64,000 nucleotides of DNA from Neurospora crassa OR74A (GCF_000182925.2 NC_026503.1:1178001-1242000), one strand, 5' to 3'. Shown: positions 33,414 through 45,079, counted from the stretch's first letter. A program made the numbers and translations. Notes: generated by a model from the sequence alone, not told the origin.

Positions 33414-35038
33414 ATGGAACCTAAATCCACCAAGAAGTCGTCTGGGCGTGCCAAACCTAACAAATCCCGTGAAAGCAAGACCGACCAAGTCAAGATTATT
33501 GAAGAATTGCGAGCCAGCACCGCTGCCCTTGCGGTTGCGCGGCTGCTCTGTGACACGGGGGGTGAGATATCGATAATCATCAAAGAAGAGTTACCGAGTG
33601 ACAGACAGTATTTCCGTTTCAAAGGAGTAGTAGATGGTTTGCCCCAACATGCACTACCAGATTGCGTGGTCAACGTTGGGCGAGTTCCCAACATTCGAGC
33701 CCGCCAGGTGAGTCTTTCAGAATCAGCACAGCAAAGCACCCTCAGTTGAACCTGTAGCTACTGACGCCCATGTGGCCTCGTTCAAGCATGTTATCCGGGA
33801 GGCACTCAACCACATGCCTTTACCTGACGAGAAGGCCATGCCTGAGCACTCAGTTTCACATTACGAAGTACGGGACTATTCACACATGTTTGACGACGGA
33901 ACAACCGTCGTCATTGAAAAGCTTCCCGCCCACGGCAGCTTGAGACTCTGGGACTACATACGAGCCTTGGAGGAATCGAAGGACCTCGATTCAACAATTC
34001 CCGCCGCCGCCAACCCCCTTAGGTATGACATTGGAAACTGGCTCGGGCATTTTCACAACTGGGGCTCAGAAGAACATGTGGTTGAGAAACTTCAGACAAT
34101 TGCGAGAGACCCAGATGTCATTGACCAGCATTGCAAGTCCATCTCCAAAAAGCTAAAGGAGGCCATTCATCAGCTTCCTAAAGACACTCATAACGCTCAG
34201 AAAAATTTGGACAAAGTTCTTAACTTAATAAGGACAAACTATGCCGTTCCCGGAAAGAAACGAGCCTTTCATACTCTCAATGGCAATTTTGACCTAGTCA
34301 GGTGAGCGTGGCACGGCGACTGTGTTATCGATTACCACCAAAGGTACTGAGACTGACATGATCATTTTACGTAGCCTCCATATCATGTACTTCCCGCTTG
34401 ATAAGCGGGACCACCCAAAACATGTGCCATCTGTTTACGTCTCGGATTGGCGTGATTTTCGTGAAGGGCATCCTGCGTTTGACCTCGGTTCGTTGATGGC
34501 CGACTTGGTTGTACTCCACGCACAGAACACCACACTCGCGGGTGATGTGGCCCGGGGATTCACTCAAGGATATTTTGCCAAGGTCAAGAACAGTAGTTGC
34601 CTGAACAACAAGTTCATGTTCCACGTCTTGGTACACATTGGTGTGTGCATGATTATACGATGCCATGGCCTTTTGGAGGAGAGCAATGGCACCGGCAGAG
34701 ACAAGAACACCGGCAAGAGCAAGAACACCGCCAAAAGCAAGAATACTGCTAAAGACAAGAACAATGGTAACCAGGCAGGAAACGGCAATGGAGGCACTGC
34801 CAATGACAATGGAAAATCCAAACATACAACAAACGACACAAGGATTCGAGGACTGTTCAAATATGGACTGATGATTATACGTCATGCTATACCTGAAGAC
34901 AGGAAATGGTTTCTGGATAGGCCTCTTCTATGCTGTCTCTTTGACGTATCTCATTCCGAAGATCACCCTGGGCCCGATAAGTGGGAGTTGGCTAGGAAAT
35001 CATCCGCAGAGAAGAGTGGTGATCAAGTGGTGGAGTAA
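33414..35038 (+). CDS. APH-fold kinase-like protein, predicted inactive
   Basis: Three exons (33414-33707, 33787-34301, 34375-35038) give 490 residues. The fold is recognised from the aminoglycoside-phosphotransferase/choline-kinase superfamily in fungi: VVIEKLP as the hinge, IGNWLGHFHNW as the helix after it, and SDWRDFREGHPAFDLGSLMADL as the metal-binding loop and following helix (Asp294). The Brenner motif, normally HGDF then N, reads NGNF (263-266) with Ser270 where Asn is expected. The catalytic Asp is therefore Asn265, and an inactive pseudokinase is inferred. A K/N/T-rich repeat insert lies at about 372-410. Intron 1 is in phase only with an AAG acceptor at 33784-33786, downstream of a TACTGAC branch site; the nearer TAG acceptor breaks the frame. 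Without that AAG junction the locus would be a frameshifted pseudogene. Confidence 0.6.
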
Positions 35039-35742
35039 GAGGAAAAGGCCTCTATTATCCTTGGGATTGGCATGGTTTGGGTACATATACGCTCTTAGGC
35101 CAAGGGAGTATAAGCGATTCATTGTATATTCATTCGTCCCTAATAGCGTTACTTTCGGGTCTCAAAGCAATAACCAAATAGCGATCATAGTTCTTCCAGT
35201 CGCTCAGTTACATGATCTGCCTTCACTTTAAGTGCTGGATAGCAGCTGTCGATGCCGAACGTGATGCTGAGTATCACTACTGGAGATGTGAGGTGTGACG
35301 TCGCCACTAGCTGAAAAGGGACCTTGACATGAATATAGCTATAGTTTGTCACTCTGTGAACAATGACACAGCTCCTCGGCAACTCTATATCCTGACGATT
35401 CCAACAACCGCCTTCGAACCCCCTTTTTCAGGGGATCATCCACAAGTAACCCTAACCCTTGACAATAAGCACAGTCTGTAAAAACTGCACATGCAACAAC
35501 AAAAAGTTGGATGAGCACGCATCGATCACATTCACTCACTTTTCGAGTGACTCAACCCTCACAAATCAACAATTGCCACACTCCCTTTCCAAGGCCCAAT
35601 TCAGAATTCTTGAAGGGCTGTAGTCCGTGAATTCTGAGAAGAGCCACCACACTCACGACGCCTTCACCAGCGAAGTCAGTTATCAAACACATCCTTCCCA
35701 ACAACTCAAGCACACCATTCCAAAAAGATTTAATTAAGACGG
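35039..35742. promoter_or_regulatory. spacer and promoter upstream of ctu2
   Basis: 704 bp between two plus-strand genes. It contains an AACCCTAACCCTT telobox-like sequence at 35448-35460, about 290 bp before the ctu2 start codon. No gene seen. Confidence 0.5.
35448..35460. promoter_or_regulatory. telobox-like AACCCTAACCCTT
   Basis: Two CCCTAA-type units about 283-295 bp upstream of the ctu2 ATG; a possible Tbf1-type site in its promoter. Confidence 0.45.
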
Positions 35743-37370
35743 ATGGCCTCAACATCGCCACCTTCCACATCTTCACCAGCCGCCATGTCGTCCACCACAA
35801 CCACAGCCACCACCGCAACAGCCAAACCCTGCATCAAGTGTCGTTCCAATCCAGGAACCCTCGACTCCCGCGGCCAACTCGTCTGCCAGTTCGTTCTTCC
35901 TTTTCCTTTTCCTTTTCCTTTTCCTTTTCCTTTTCCTTCTAGCCCCCTCCCCTCCCTTCTAGCCCCCCCCCCCCCACCATCTCTAATACCTAAACTAACA
36001 TCCCCCTCTCTTTTCACGATAGCATCTGCTTCCAAAAATTCATCTCCCAGAAATGCATCAAACAAATCGGCCTGCTTAACAAGGACGTGCGCTCCTCCTC
36101 CTCTCAATCCCTCTCCGCCTACCATCTCTCCCAAAAAAACTCGGGCCCCCCGCAGGCTTCTTCCCGTCGGTATCTGTTGGGACTATCGCTGGGCGCCAGC
36201 TCGGCGGCCTTGTTGGAGTTGTTGAATGAGAATGTGGAGTTTCAGCTGTCCAAGGGGAGGAATGCGCCTTTTGAGTTGGAGGTGGTGCATGTGAGTTGTG
36301 CTGCTGGTGCTGGTGCTGATGGTGGTGGTGGAGGGGGAGGACTGGAGGATGATGGGAAGGGGAGGACAACAACAGAGAGGGAAAAGGTGGAAGAGGTGGT
36401 GCTGAAGAGGTTGGGAGGTAGGTATCCCAGGTTTGAGTTCCGAGTGGTTTATTTGGAGGAGGTGGTTGGGTTGGAGACGGTGGATTGGGAGGGGTTGGGG
36501 TTGGAGGATTTTGCTGGTTCTTCTTCTACATCGACGACGACAAAGGCGGAAAAGCTACAGCAACTCTTCGACAACCTCCCCTCTACCACCTCCCGCACTG
36601 ACCTCCTCCGCCTCTTCACACGGCACTTACTCATTGCCGAAGCGCGCAAATCCCACTGCCACGCTTTGCTTTTGGGAAGCAGCACCACCGCCTTGGCCGA
36701 GTTGACGCTGTCCGAGACGGCCAAAGGGAGAGGGTTTTCGTTGCCATGGCAGATTAATGATGGAGTGTTGGGTGTTCCTTCTTTCAGCCCTTCCTCCTCC
36801 CCTTCCCCCCCTTCGTCGCCCGCCGACGCTGGCAAGAAGACAAAGATGGAGGAAACAGGAATGCTGGTGTACCACCCCCTTCGTGACGCTCTGCGAAAGG
36901 AGCTGGTCACTTTCACCAAACTTGCCGGCCAACCAACACCGATCGCGGAGTTACTTCCCGAGACGGACTCGTTCACGACAACAGCAGCGGTGGTTTCTCA
37001 CAAGGATTTGAGCATCGACGAGGTCATGGTCCGGTACTTTGCGGAGGTGGAGGAGAATTACCCGAGCATTGTGGCGAATGTGGCGAGGACGACGGGGAAG
37101 TTGATGAGGTTGTTTGGTGGTGCTGGTGTTGCGGATGGGGATGGGGACGAGGAAGGCGGCGGTAAGGCAGTGGGAGAGGATGGAAGTGAGGATAATGACG
37201 AAGAGAGGTTGTGCGGGCTGTGTAGTATGCCGCTTGATGTGCTTGGAGATGAGCGGTGGAAGGGAGAGTTGGGCGAGGATAGTTATCGGGATGCTTTGGT
37301 GGTGGATAAGGGAGCGAAGAGGATGAAGCAGAGGATATGTTATGGGTGTGAGAGGTCGATTCGGGGGTAG
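35743..37370 (+). CDS. ctu2: cytoplasmic tRNA 2-thiolation protein 2
   Basis: Ctu2/Ncs2 works with Ctu1/Ncs6 to thiolate wobble uridine 34 of cytosolic tRNAs for Lys, Glu and Gln. Two exons (35743-35888, 36023-37370) encode 497 residues. The N-terminal metal-binding site is formed by CIKC (Cys30, Cys33) and CHIC (Cys48, Cys51), the second pair being assembled across the intron. Next come LLGLSLGASSAALLELL, the ATP-pyrophosphatase-like fold start, and a C-terminal Cys cluster (LCGLCSMPL; ICYGCERSI) characteristic of the family. Gly/Glu and Ser/Pro low-complexity inserts interrupt the middle. The intron starts with GTTCGT rather than a usual donor and contains six TTTTCC units and a C13 run. 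The first ATG was chosen; a second in-frame ATG is at codon 15. Confidence 0.9.
35901..35936. repeat. (TTTTCC)6 in the ctu2 intron
   Basis: Six hexamer units beginning 12 bases inside the intron, followed by a C13 run at 35963-35975. The tract is purely pyrimidine on the coding strand. Confidence 0.95.
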
Positions 37371-37937
37371 TTCATGGTGTCTGGCGTCTTGTCGTGGGAC
37401 AAGGAAGACAGAGAGCATTCGACTGGCGTAGAACGAGATACCATTCGACTGGCGTAGAACGAGATACCATTCGACTGGCGTAGAACGAGATACCATTCGA
37501 CATTTTGCAAGGTATCGATAAGCTATAACGCTCTAATGTGTGGTGATTGTTAACACCCTTTTCCCCTTTTCCCCCTTTTCAGAGACTTGCTGGTGCTCCT
37601 TCGACTGATACTTAGGAGACGTTCATAAGCGTACACTATTCTTCGCTTTCATACAAAAGGCAAGCCCCTGCCTGCCTACCTGCCTGCCTGCCTTTCCCTT
37701 CCATATTAACGCCATATGCGCCTTCCTGCCAAACAGGGCTGATAAACAAATCCACACGTGCACCATCCTAAGTGTCTATTGTTTAGTTCCTAAAATTCCC
37801 TTGTGGCCTCCTCTTCCTGCTCGGCTGTCCTTCATTCCAATGTATTGTGATGGCGCATTCAGGGGACCCTAACCCTTACCCGCACATTATCCCTTGTTCA
37901 ATCTCGATCTTGCGCAACAGCTTCCCCTCCGAGAGTA
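37371..37937. other. convergent 3' spacer, ctu2 / RRM gene
   Basis: 567 bp holding the 26-bp tandem repeat and a CTGCC-rich stretch near 37670. A telobox-like ACCCTAACCCTT lies at 37866-37877. No gene seen. Confidence 0.5.
37416..37501. repeat. 26-bp tandem repeat, 3.3 copies
   Basis: Three identical 26-bp units (starting 37416, 37442 and 37468, each beginning CATTCGACTGG) and 8 further bases lie 46 bp after the ctu2 stop codon, probably inside its 3' untranslated region. The identical copies suggest a recent expansion. Confidence 0.97.
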
Positions 37938-39152
37938 CTAGTACCTCCCGCCGTTGCCATTGAAACCTCTGCCCTTCCTATTGCGGACCAGCTGGTCGCT
38001 ATAAAGCCCGCCAGTGCCGCCGCCATTCATAGCTGCCGGTCCCTTAGGTGGCTGCCGTCCGTTGCCATTAGCCATCAGGTCGTCCTCCTCCATAGCGTCT
38101 TCAAAACCCAAAGTGCCATCAATCAGATCATCCTCGGGATAGTAGTCGTTCGAGCGCTGGGAGCGGGGGCCGGTGGGGGCGCGAGACGGAGGTACCTGGG
38201 AGGTTAGGGGGTACGTAGGACCGCTTGGTTTGTGATACACACTAAGAACACGACCGTCGGCCTGGACGAAAATTGTTAGCTTCTCTGGAGCTTGGTCAAG
38301 CGGAATGGGGGGTTCAACTGACTGTCTGCTTGTCGAATGTAGCAATCACATTGTCGGCACCCTCCTTGCTTTCAAACACAATCTCGGCGATCACAATCGG
38401 GTGGTGCTTCATGATACGACAGCTGAGTATTAGGCCGCCAATGGGGGTCATGGCGTTTTCGATATCTGCCGCTGTCGTTCCGGGGGCAAAGTTCTGCGCC
38501 ATTACCGCAAAAGGTCCTGCCAGACCCCTGATTGTAAATCCCTTGCTGCTGGGACCCGTAGGAATTGACGCAGCTGCCGGTCCCTTGGGCGCATTGGCAG
38601 GGGCTTGATGCTGTTGCTGGTGTTGCTGACGCCTCTGTTGACCTTGCTGCCTGCGCTGATCCGACTGCTCCTGGAATTCATTCCTAATGATTGCCTCCGC
38701 CATCTGCGCAGCCCGCCTCTTCTGGCGGGGGTTACCCGCAGGTCCAGCATTCGGGTTGGTGATGCGCGCCGCGAGGCCACCGGACTTGGGGGTATTGTTG
38801 GCGGACCTTGAGCCAGGACCAAGATCAACGGTCCATGAGCCGACTCTCTCGTTGTTGTTCTTCGAAGGTGCTGACTGGGGGCCGCCGCCGCGTTGCTGGA
38901 ACAGACATGAAGGGTCAACGATTCTGAACGCAGAGTAGCGCAATCTAGAGGGCCGCATTCCAAAAGTTGCGAGCATACCTTCTTGACGCCGGCGCGACTT
39001 GCAAGCGAACCACCGGTGGTCTGTTTCGGCGTCGAGACGGGCGTGCTGGTCCGGTTAAAGATCCTGGCCGCGAGGGCCTCGTTCTTTTTCTTCTCGCGGT
39101 CCGCCTGAATGAGCCTTTGGAAGTCCTCGGCGACCTTTCTATCTTTCCCCAT
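37938..39152 (-). CDS. single-RRM RNA-binding protein
   Basis: Three exons (39152-38979, 38895-38323, 38261-37938) give 356 residues. Residues 1-58 are charged and helical (DFQRLIQADREKKKNEALAARIF). A basic, Gln-rich stretch lies at about 130-155 (QRRQQGQQRRQQ). One RRM covers about 175-265 (FTIRGLAGPFAVMAQNF, then VIAEIVFESKEGADNVIATF) and is split by the second intron, whose donor is GTCAGT. The tail is acidic, then Gly/Arg/Asn-rich, ending LYSDQLVRNRKGRGFNGNGG, an RGG-like end that resembles ALY/Yra1-type mRNA export adaptors. That specific assignment is only a suggestion; an RNA-binding nuclear protein is the safe call. Confidence 0.8.
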
Positions 39153-40307
39153 TGTGTCGGCGAGTTGACTGATGCTGTAGAAAGTGCGGTCGGTCGAAAG
39201 AAGTTAGTGAGGCGGACTGTCTAAGTATTCGCCGAGGGACGGTCGCGGATGGTTGTGATGCTGCAGGATATGAACAGGATACGTTGTCGATGGGGGTTGT
39301 TGGAGTTAAATCTTGGCTGATGAGTGATGCGCCAATTCTTTTGGATTTCCGGTTGGACTTTGCATTCACAGGGCAGCTGCGCAGGAGGGCGACAAAGGTT
39401 CAAAGCTCAGGAAAGGTAACCTAAGGTTTGGGACGGTAAAGAATGAGGGAGCAGCTAGCGCGGGAGGCGTGTCTCTAGGTATATTCTTAGCCGTGGGGTT
39501 GTCGCGTCAGGAGTTCTGAATGCTTCCCGCTTCACTTGACCCTTGGGCGCCCTGCAACGCCGATCACTGCCCAGCGTCAAGCGCACATGGATTGAAGCTC
39601 AAGCACAGACCTCTGCGCTTTGTTGTGTAGTGTGTACCCTACTCTTACAGTCTGATACGTAGCTACCTACATTGAAGTCCCGATAACCGCTTGGGATGCT
39701 GTTTCCTCACTGCTGTGTACTTGTAACATCAACCATAATACTACCTAACTACGGTTTACCTCTTCTTAGAGATCTCATCATCGCTATACACGTAACAGGA
39801 GGAAGGAAGCTGCTGGGCGCATTCGGCCTTGCTCAACAAGGCTGAAGTCACCAAGCTCAAAGACCCTTTCTAATTAATTTCCTGTATCTTCTTTGGCCAG
39901 CTGATACCAGCCCGTCTATTGTTTCTAGCATACGAGATGTCGAACGGTCTTTTTACATTGACTTTTTATCGTCTTATGCAAAATAGTTCAACAACCAAAA
40001 AGTAAGCTTGAACCCTATCCTTCATACGTACAGTGACATGGTCGTATGTGCGAAACTGGGTCCCATATGTACACAGCTTATGTACAAGGAAGGATCAATA
40101 GCCACACACAAGGCCTTTGTTCTCATTCTTTCCTCGATACATGGAGCAAACCCTGTTACTCCAAAATGCTTCAAGTCCCCCTCAACCTTCTCCCCACGCA
40201 GCAACACCACCCAACAGATTTGTACTGTATATATATATATACGCCGTAGATGAACAGAGATACCTTTACCCAAATCAAACACACGCCCTACTTGCGTGCT
40301 TGCTCCT
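39153..40307. other. spacer between RRM gene and Mmt-like gene
   Basis: 1155 bp: upstream of the RRM gene and downstream of the metal transporter gene, both minus strand. It contains AT-rich stretches and a (TA)n tract near 40232. No gene seen. Confidence 0.5.
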
Positions 40308-42037
40308 CTACTTATGCTTATGATGCTCATGGTCATGATCATGCTCATGTTCCTCTTCCTCACCAACAACAACCTCCTCCTCCTCCGGCTCCGGACTAGT
40401 CTTGGGACTAACATCCCCCGGAATAAACTCATCAAACTTCTTGATCTTCGCCGCCGCATCCTCCTTAGGTACGAACCGTATCCTGACCTTCCTCGCACCC
40501 CTCACCTTGGCGCCCACCTGCGTCCTCACCGCATCTTCCACCTCCCGCACGTCCTCCACAGTCCACATGTTGGGTACCGCCAGCTCTATATCCAGTAAAT
40601 AGTTTTGACCGCTCTTAACACCCGTGATTTCGACGACTTCCACCTCGTGGCCCTCGGATACCCCCTGAAGGGCCCTGAGACATTGTTTGCGGACTGAATG
40701 TTTGACTTCGTCGTCGACGGAGCGGTCGGCAAGCTCGTAGAGGGCAGAAACGGTGTTGGAGTAGCCGGCTTTGATGACGAGGAGGGAGATAAGAAGGCCA
40801 CCGACGGGGTCGAGCCACGAGGCGTTGTGAAGAAAGTTGGCACCGAGAATGGCGGCGAGGGTGACGATACCGGTAAGGGAGTCGACACGGTGGTGTACCG
40901 CGTTGGAGGCTAGAACGGAGGATTTACGTTCACGGGCTACTTTCATTGCTGGAAAGGGGAAACATGGTGTCAGTAGGGATTGTGGGAGGTGAAATTGGGA
41001 AAGGGATAAAGAGGGGGTAGAGAGAAAGGGGACGGCAACATACTAGCATGGTAAAGCCATTCCTTGACGGCCACTGTACCGGCTGCCAGCCAAGCAGCAT
41101 GCAAACTAGGGCCTTCGGCGCTCACACCATGGTGGTGATGGTGTCCATGGCCATGGCCGTGTGCGTGTTCCAGCAGTTGCGCCGCAGCGGCCGGGTCGAG
41201 GAAGAAGTGCGCATAGAGAGAGGTGCAGCTGTTCATGCACATGAAGAGGCCACCAAACAGGAGCATGCTCGACACGCCCAGCGACCCCAAGCTCTCGACC
41301 TTGCCGAAGCCGAGGGGGAAGTTTTCGGTTGGTGGGCGCAAGCTCCACGAGACGGTCGCGAGCGTCAAAATGTCCGAGGCGAGATCGGTCAAGCTGTGCC
41401 AGGCGTCGGCGACCATGGATTGAGAGTTGAAGGCGTAGCCGCCCAGCCCTTTTGCGATGGCCATGCCCAGATTGGAGTAGAGGCCGATCCGGGTGATGCG
41501 CACACCGGCGTCGGCCTTGTTTCGCGAGGTCAGGTAGACATTGTCGTGGTGATGGTGGTGATGGCCGAGGCCGTGGGAGTGGCCGGCGTGGCCTCGAGAC
41601 TGGGTGGGCGTGGTCATGACTGCTGTCGTCGTTGTTGTTGCTGTCCTCCTCCGTGGTCGTAGGAGTTGGGAGAGAAGGGACGGATAAGGGGGGTTGCTCG
41701 AAGAGGAGACAGGGATCAAAGAGCGGCGTAAGCGATCTTCGAAGGAGCGACTGTTTGAGTAAGTGTCGAAACAGCGACTAGGAGGAATAGGAGTTGTGGT
41801 TGTTGGTGTGGTGGTGGAGGTATGTGTCCCCAAGCATTGGCGTTGCAGTAGGAGTTCAAGGCGAGGTGTCCTCCTCGACGAAGTGGCAGACGAGCTAAAC
41901 GGAAGCAGGCTCCGGGGTCGTTTCGAGACGCAAACGGCGGGATGGAAGTGATGGGCAGCAGTGGGCGCAAGCGCAGTGTCACGGAGGCGCACCAGCGGGG
42001 CCGTACATTGCCTACTTGTACACGAAAGAGAAGGCAT
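40308..42037 (-). CDS. mitochondrial cation diffusion facilitator, Mmt1/Mmt2-like
   Basis: Two exons (42037-41044, 40948-40308; donor GTATGT, acceptor CAG) encode 544 residues. The first 145 residues are Ser/Thr/Arg-rich and poor in acids, as in a mitochondrial presequence. The CDF membrane core begins near 175 and carries the two metal-site helices: DAWHSLTDLASD (HxxxD) and HHRVDSLTG (HxxxD). His-rich loops precede the first helix and sit between helices (HGHGHGHHHHH), and the C-terminus is again His/Glu/Asp-rich. Mmt1/Mmt2 move iron across the mitochondrial inner membrane in yeast; the metal here is inferred. The start is the first ATG in the frame and is preceded by about 1.5 kb shared with the divergent CDK gene. 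Confidence 0.88.
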
Positions 42038-43513
42038 CAAAAAGGAAAAAAAACAAGAAGAGAGGGAAGAACGGCTAAGAGTCAAGAGAGAGAGATTAGT
42101 ATCTGACGCGCGTACGGTAGCCACTTGCAGTACCGTATGAGCAAGGGACCGTCTGGATGAGACGTGGCAGGGGGAATTGTTGGAGACCAAGGGATGCCGC
42201 AATGCAGTCGTACGTCAGATAGGTACGTGGACAGAATGGCGGAGAGAGAGCCTGAGTTGTGAGTGGGACGAAGTCTCCAGCAATTCCAGAGTATTGAGGA
42301 CGATGATGCTGTGGTTCCTGGATCGGAGGAGTGACGGATTCAATGTAACGAAATCGCATTCGTTTACAAGTCAAGTTTGAGAGGCCGGGAAAGGGTTCAA
42401 ATCGTTTCCCGTTGGGAACCTGAACCGTTCCCTTGGCTCTCTGTTCCCACTCGCATTGGGTCTGATCGGCCTTTCTGCTTCAAGTCATGTCATGGCCAGA
42501 CCCGGACACGGGATCGGACCGGGCAAGCGGGCAGGCAGGCCAACGTCACTGGCGTCTTTTCTCTCTCTCGACGGATCCAACGATGCGGAATCGGAGAGGG
42601 ACCACCAGGGCAGCCGGAGCCTACTGTACCTAGAGGTAGAGTCCACCATGGCCCGGCTCAGAATGGGACGACGCGAATGCCATGACGCGGCATCTTGGCT
42701 CGCAAAGCTGTTGCAGCGGAATTGGGAACCTTTATGGTCTCGTGTCCCTTGCCGAATCTGGCCTAGGTACAGTTGCCCGGCAGGTGTTATGGTGGGGTAT
42801 ACTGTGTAAGTTGGAGGGACCCTGAAGGCCCAAGCTTCTCTTGTTGGCCTGGGACCTGACTCCGGAATACCTGATGATACAGCGTGCGCATCATCAGTCT
42901 TATGTTGCTATGTGTTCCAATAAATGCTGTGCGCCATAATTGTCGGGATCCTCGGTCCAGGTGTTCTGTACGTATTTCCAATAGAAAGTCGTGGTACTGT
43001 GGTCGAGGGGTGTGGTTGATACATATCAGTAGGTGGCCCTAGGTCCAAAGGAGGGACACAATTCGGTGAAAACAACCTTTAGATCAAACAAGTGAAAGGA
43101 GTGTATAAAGCGGCCAAGAAGCACCGTGGCAGCTTCATGAATGAAAATATCTATTCAATTGAATTGTGATCAAAGTGGGCAGAGTATGTTGTCAAGTCCA
43201 ATAGACGACCGCACTACAAACACATCTACCAATCCCCAAGTACCTCCACGCCAAGACATGATACATCTGATACTTGCAGTGTGTTGCAAGCTCCGAACGA
43301 ACACCTAACCCAGGAAATCTCCAAAACAACCTTGATAGCTTTTGGAGTTTCTTCCACGTCTTAAGAGAAGAACCTTCCAGCTCTGGAAATCTTGAACGAC
43401 ATCTACACGTCGACTCAGGAAACGTACCCTCGACACTAGAATCTACCCGCAGTTACGCTTCGAGCGATCACGAATTACAAGCAGGCCTTCGCGATAGCCC
43501 GCCCACACACAAC
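42038..43513. promoter_or_regulatory. divergent promoter region, Mmt-like / CDK genes
   Basis: 1.5 kb between two divergent start codons. It includes an ACCTAGAGGTA motif at 42628 and AT-rich sequence at 43080-43170. The in-frame upstream codons of the CDK gene (43274-43513) are open but contain no ATG, so they are taken as leader. Confidence 0.5.
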
Positions 43514-45079
43514 ATGACAGGCAAGGGCAAGTCTCGCTGGGCAGACAGCGCAGAAGACGCCGCGCTCGAAGCCCAGTTGAAGAAGGAAAAGGAGGAGAAG
43601 AAGCGTTTAAAGGCCGAAAAGGCGCGCAAAGCCGAAGCCGAAAAGAAGAAGCGCGAAGCAGAAGCTGCGGCGGCGGCACAACGACAACAACAGCAACAAC
43701 AACAAACCGGTGACGATGACGACGCCAATGGGCCCCCGGCCAAGCGACGAAGACTCTCTCCCGACCGCGACGCAGCAGCAGCAGCACCGACAGCGAGCAG
43801 TAATGACAGCAGCAAACTACTACGCTTCGAAGGCGGCCGATTCGGCAAGTGTCGCAGCGTCGAAAACTACGATAAGCTTAACGACATCGAGGAGGGCGCA
43901 TACGGCTGGGTGGCGCGGGCGCGCGAGATTGAGACCGGCAAGGTTGTTGCGCTGAAGCGACTCAAGATTGATCCGAAGGATCGTAGCGGCCTGCCCGTCA
44001 CTGGCTTGCGGGAGATTCAGATCTTGAAGGACTGCAGTCACAGGAACATTGTCAAGCTCAAGGAGGTGGTGGTAGGCGACGACACGAGCAAGATTGAGAA
44101 GTAGGCTACAATCCCTTTCTCTAACTTTGCCTTTTTTTTTTCTTTCCTTCACGTTCTGTCGGAATTCGACTAACGACTATTCCATAGCATCTTTATCGTC
44201 CTCGAATTTCTCGAACACGACCTCAAGTCCATCCTCGAAGACATGCCCGAGCCCTTCCTCGCCTCCGAAGTCAAGACCCTCCTCCTCCAACTCTGCTCCG
44301 GCATCGCCTACCTGCACTCGCATTATATTCTACACCGAGACCTCAAGACCTCCAATTTATTGCTTAACAACCGGGGCCAGCTCAAGATTGCCGACTTTGG
44401 CATGGCCCGCTACGTGCCCGACCCTCCACCACCCAAACTGACCCAGCTGGTCGTCACGCTATGGTACCGCGCTCCGGAACTCCTCCTCGGCGCGGCCCGC
44501 TACGGGCCCGAAATCGACATGTGGTCCGTGGGCTGTATCTTCGGCGAGCTTCTTACCCGCGAACCCTTACTGCAAGGCAAAAACGAAGTCGACGAGCTCA
44601 CCAAAATCTTTGAACTCTGCGGCTTGCCAACAGACGAGTCATGGCCCGGTTTCCGCCGTCTACCCAACGCCCGCTCTTTACGCTTGCCCTCTTCTTCTTC
44701 TTCTTCTTCTTCTTCCTCTAAACCCCCTTCCACGGGGGGCCTAATCCGCGCCAAATTCCCGCTTCTAACCGCCGCCGGCGTCTCTTTGCTTGCCTCCCTC
44801 TTATCGCTAAACCCCTCCCGTCGCCCGACAGCGTCGGAAATGCTGGAGCACGAATACTTTCGCCAGGATCCGAAGCCGAAACAGGAGGCCATGTTCCCTA
44901 CTTTCCCCAGCAAAGCGGGTCAGGAAAAGAGAAGACGGAGAGAGACGCCGAATGCGCCCCAGCGGGGCCAGAAGGTGCAGGATTTAGGGCAGGTGGATTT
45001 TAGTTCGCTGGGTGGGATTTTCGGGAGTGGGAGGGAGAGGGAGGAGAGGGGTGGGGGGTTTAGTTTGAGAATGGTTTAG
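43514..45079 (+). CDS. cyclin-dependent kinase, CDK10/CDK11-like
   Basis: Two exons (43514-44100, 44188-45079; donor GTAGGC, acceptor TAG) encode 492 residues. Residues 15-55 are a Lys/Glu/Ala coiled coil, followed by a poly-Gln run, an acidic patch and a basic PPAKRRR signal. The kinase domain starts about 120: EEGAYGWV (glycine loop), Lys148, PVTGLRE at 161-167 (the PSTAIRE position, closest to PITSLRE/PISSLRE of CDK11/CDK10), HRDLKTSN with Asp247, DFG at 265, and VVTLWYRAPE with activating Thr286. CDK10/11 kinases act on transcription and splicing. A ten-serine insert encoded by (TTC)n interrupts the C-lobe. The start is the only suitable ATG. Confidence is high for a CDK and moderate for the subclass. 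Confidence 0.9.

Noticed and set aside
42038-42202. Longer N-terminus for the Mmt-like transporter
   Set aside because: The frame is open upstream of 42037 but contains no ATG there.
42390-42412. GGGTTCAAATC resembling a tRNA B box
   Set aside because: No matching acceptor or D-arm at the right distance on either strand.
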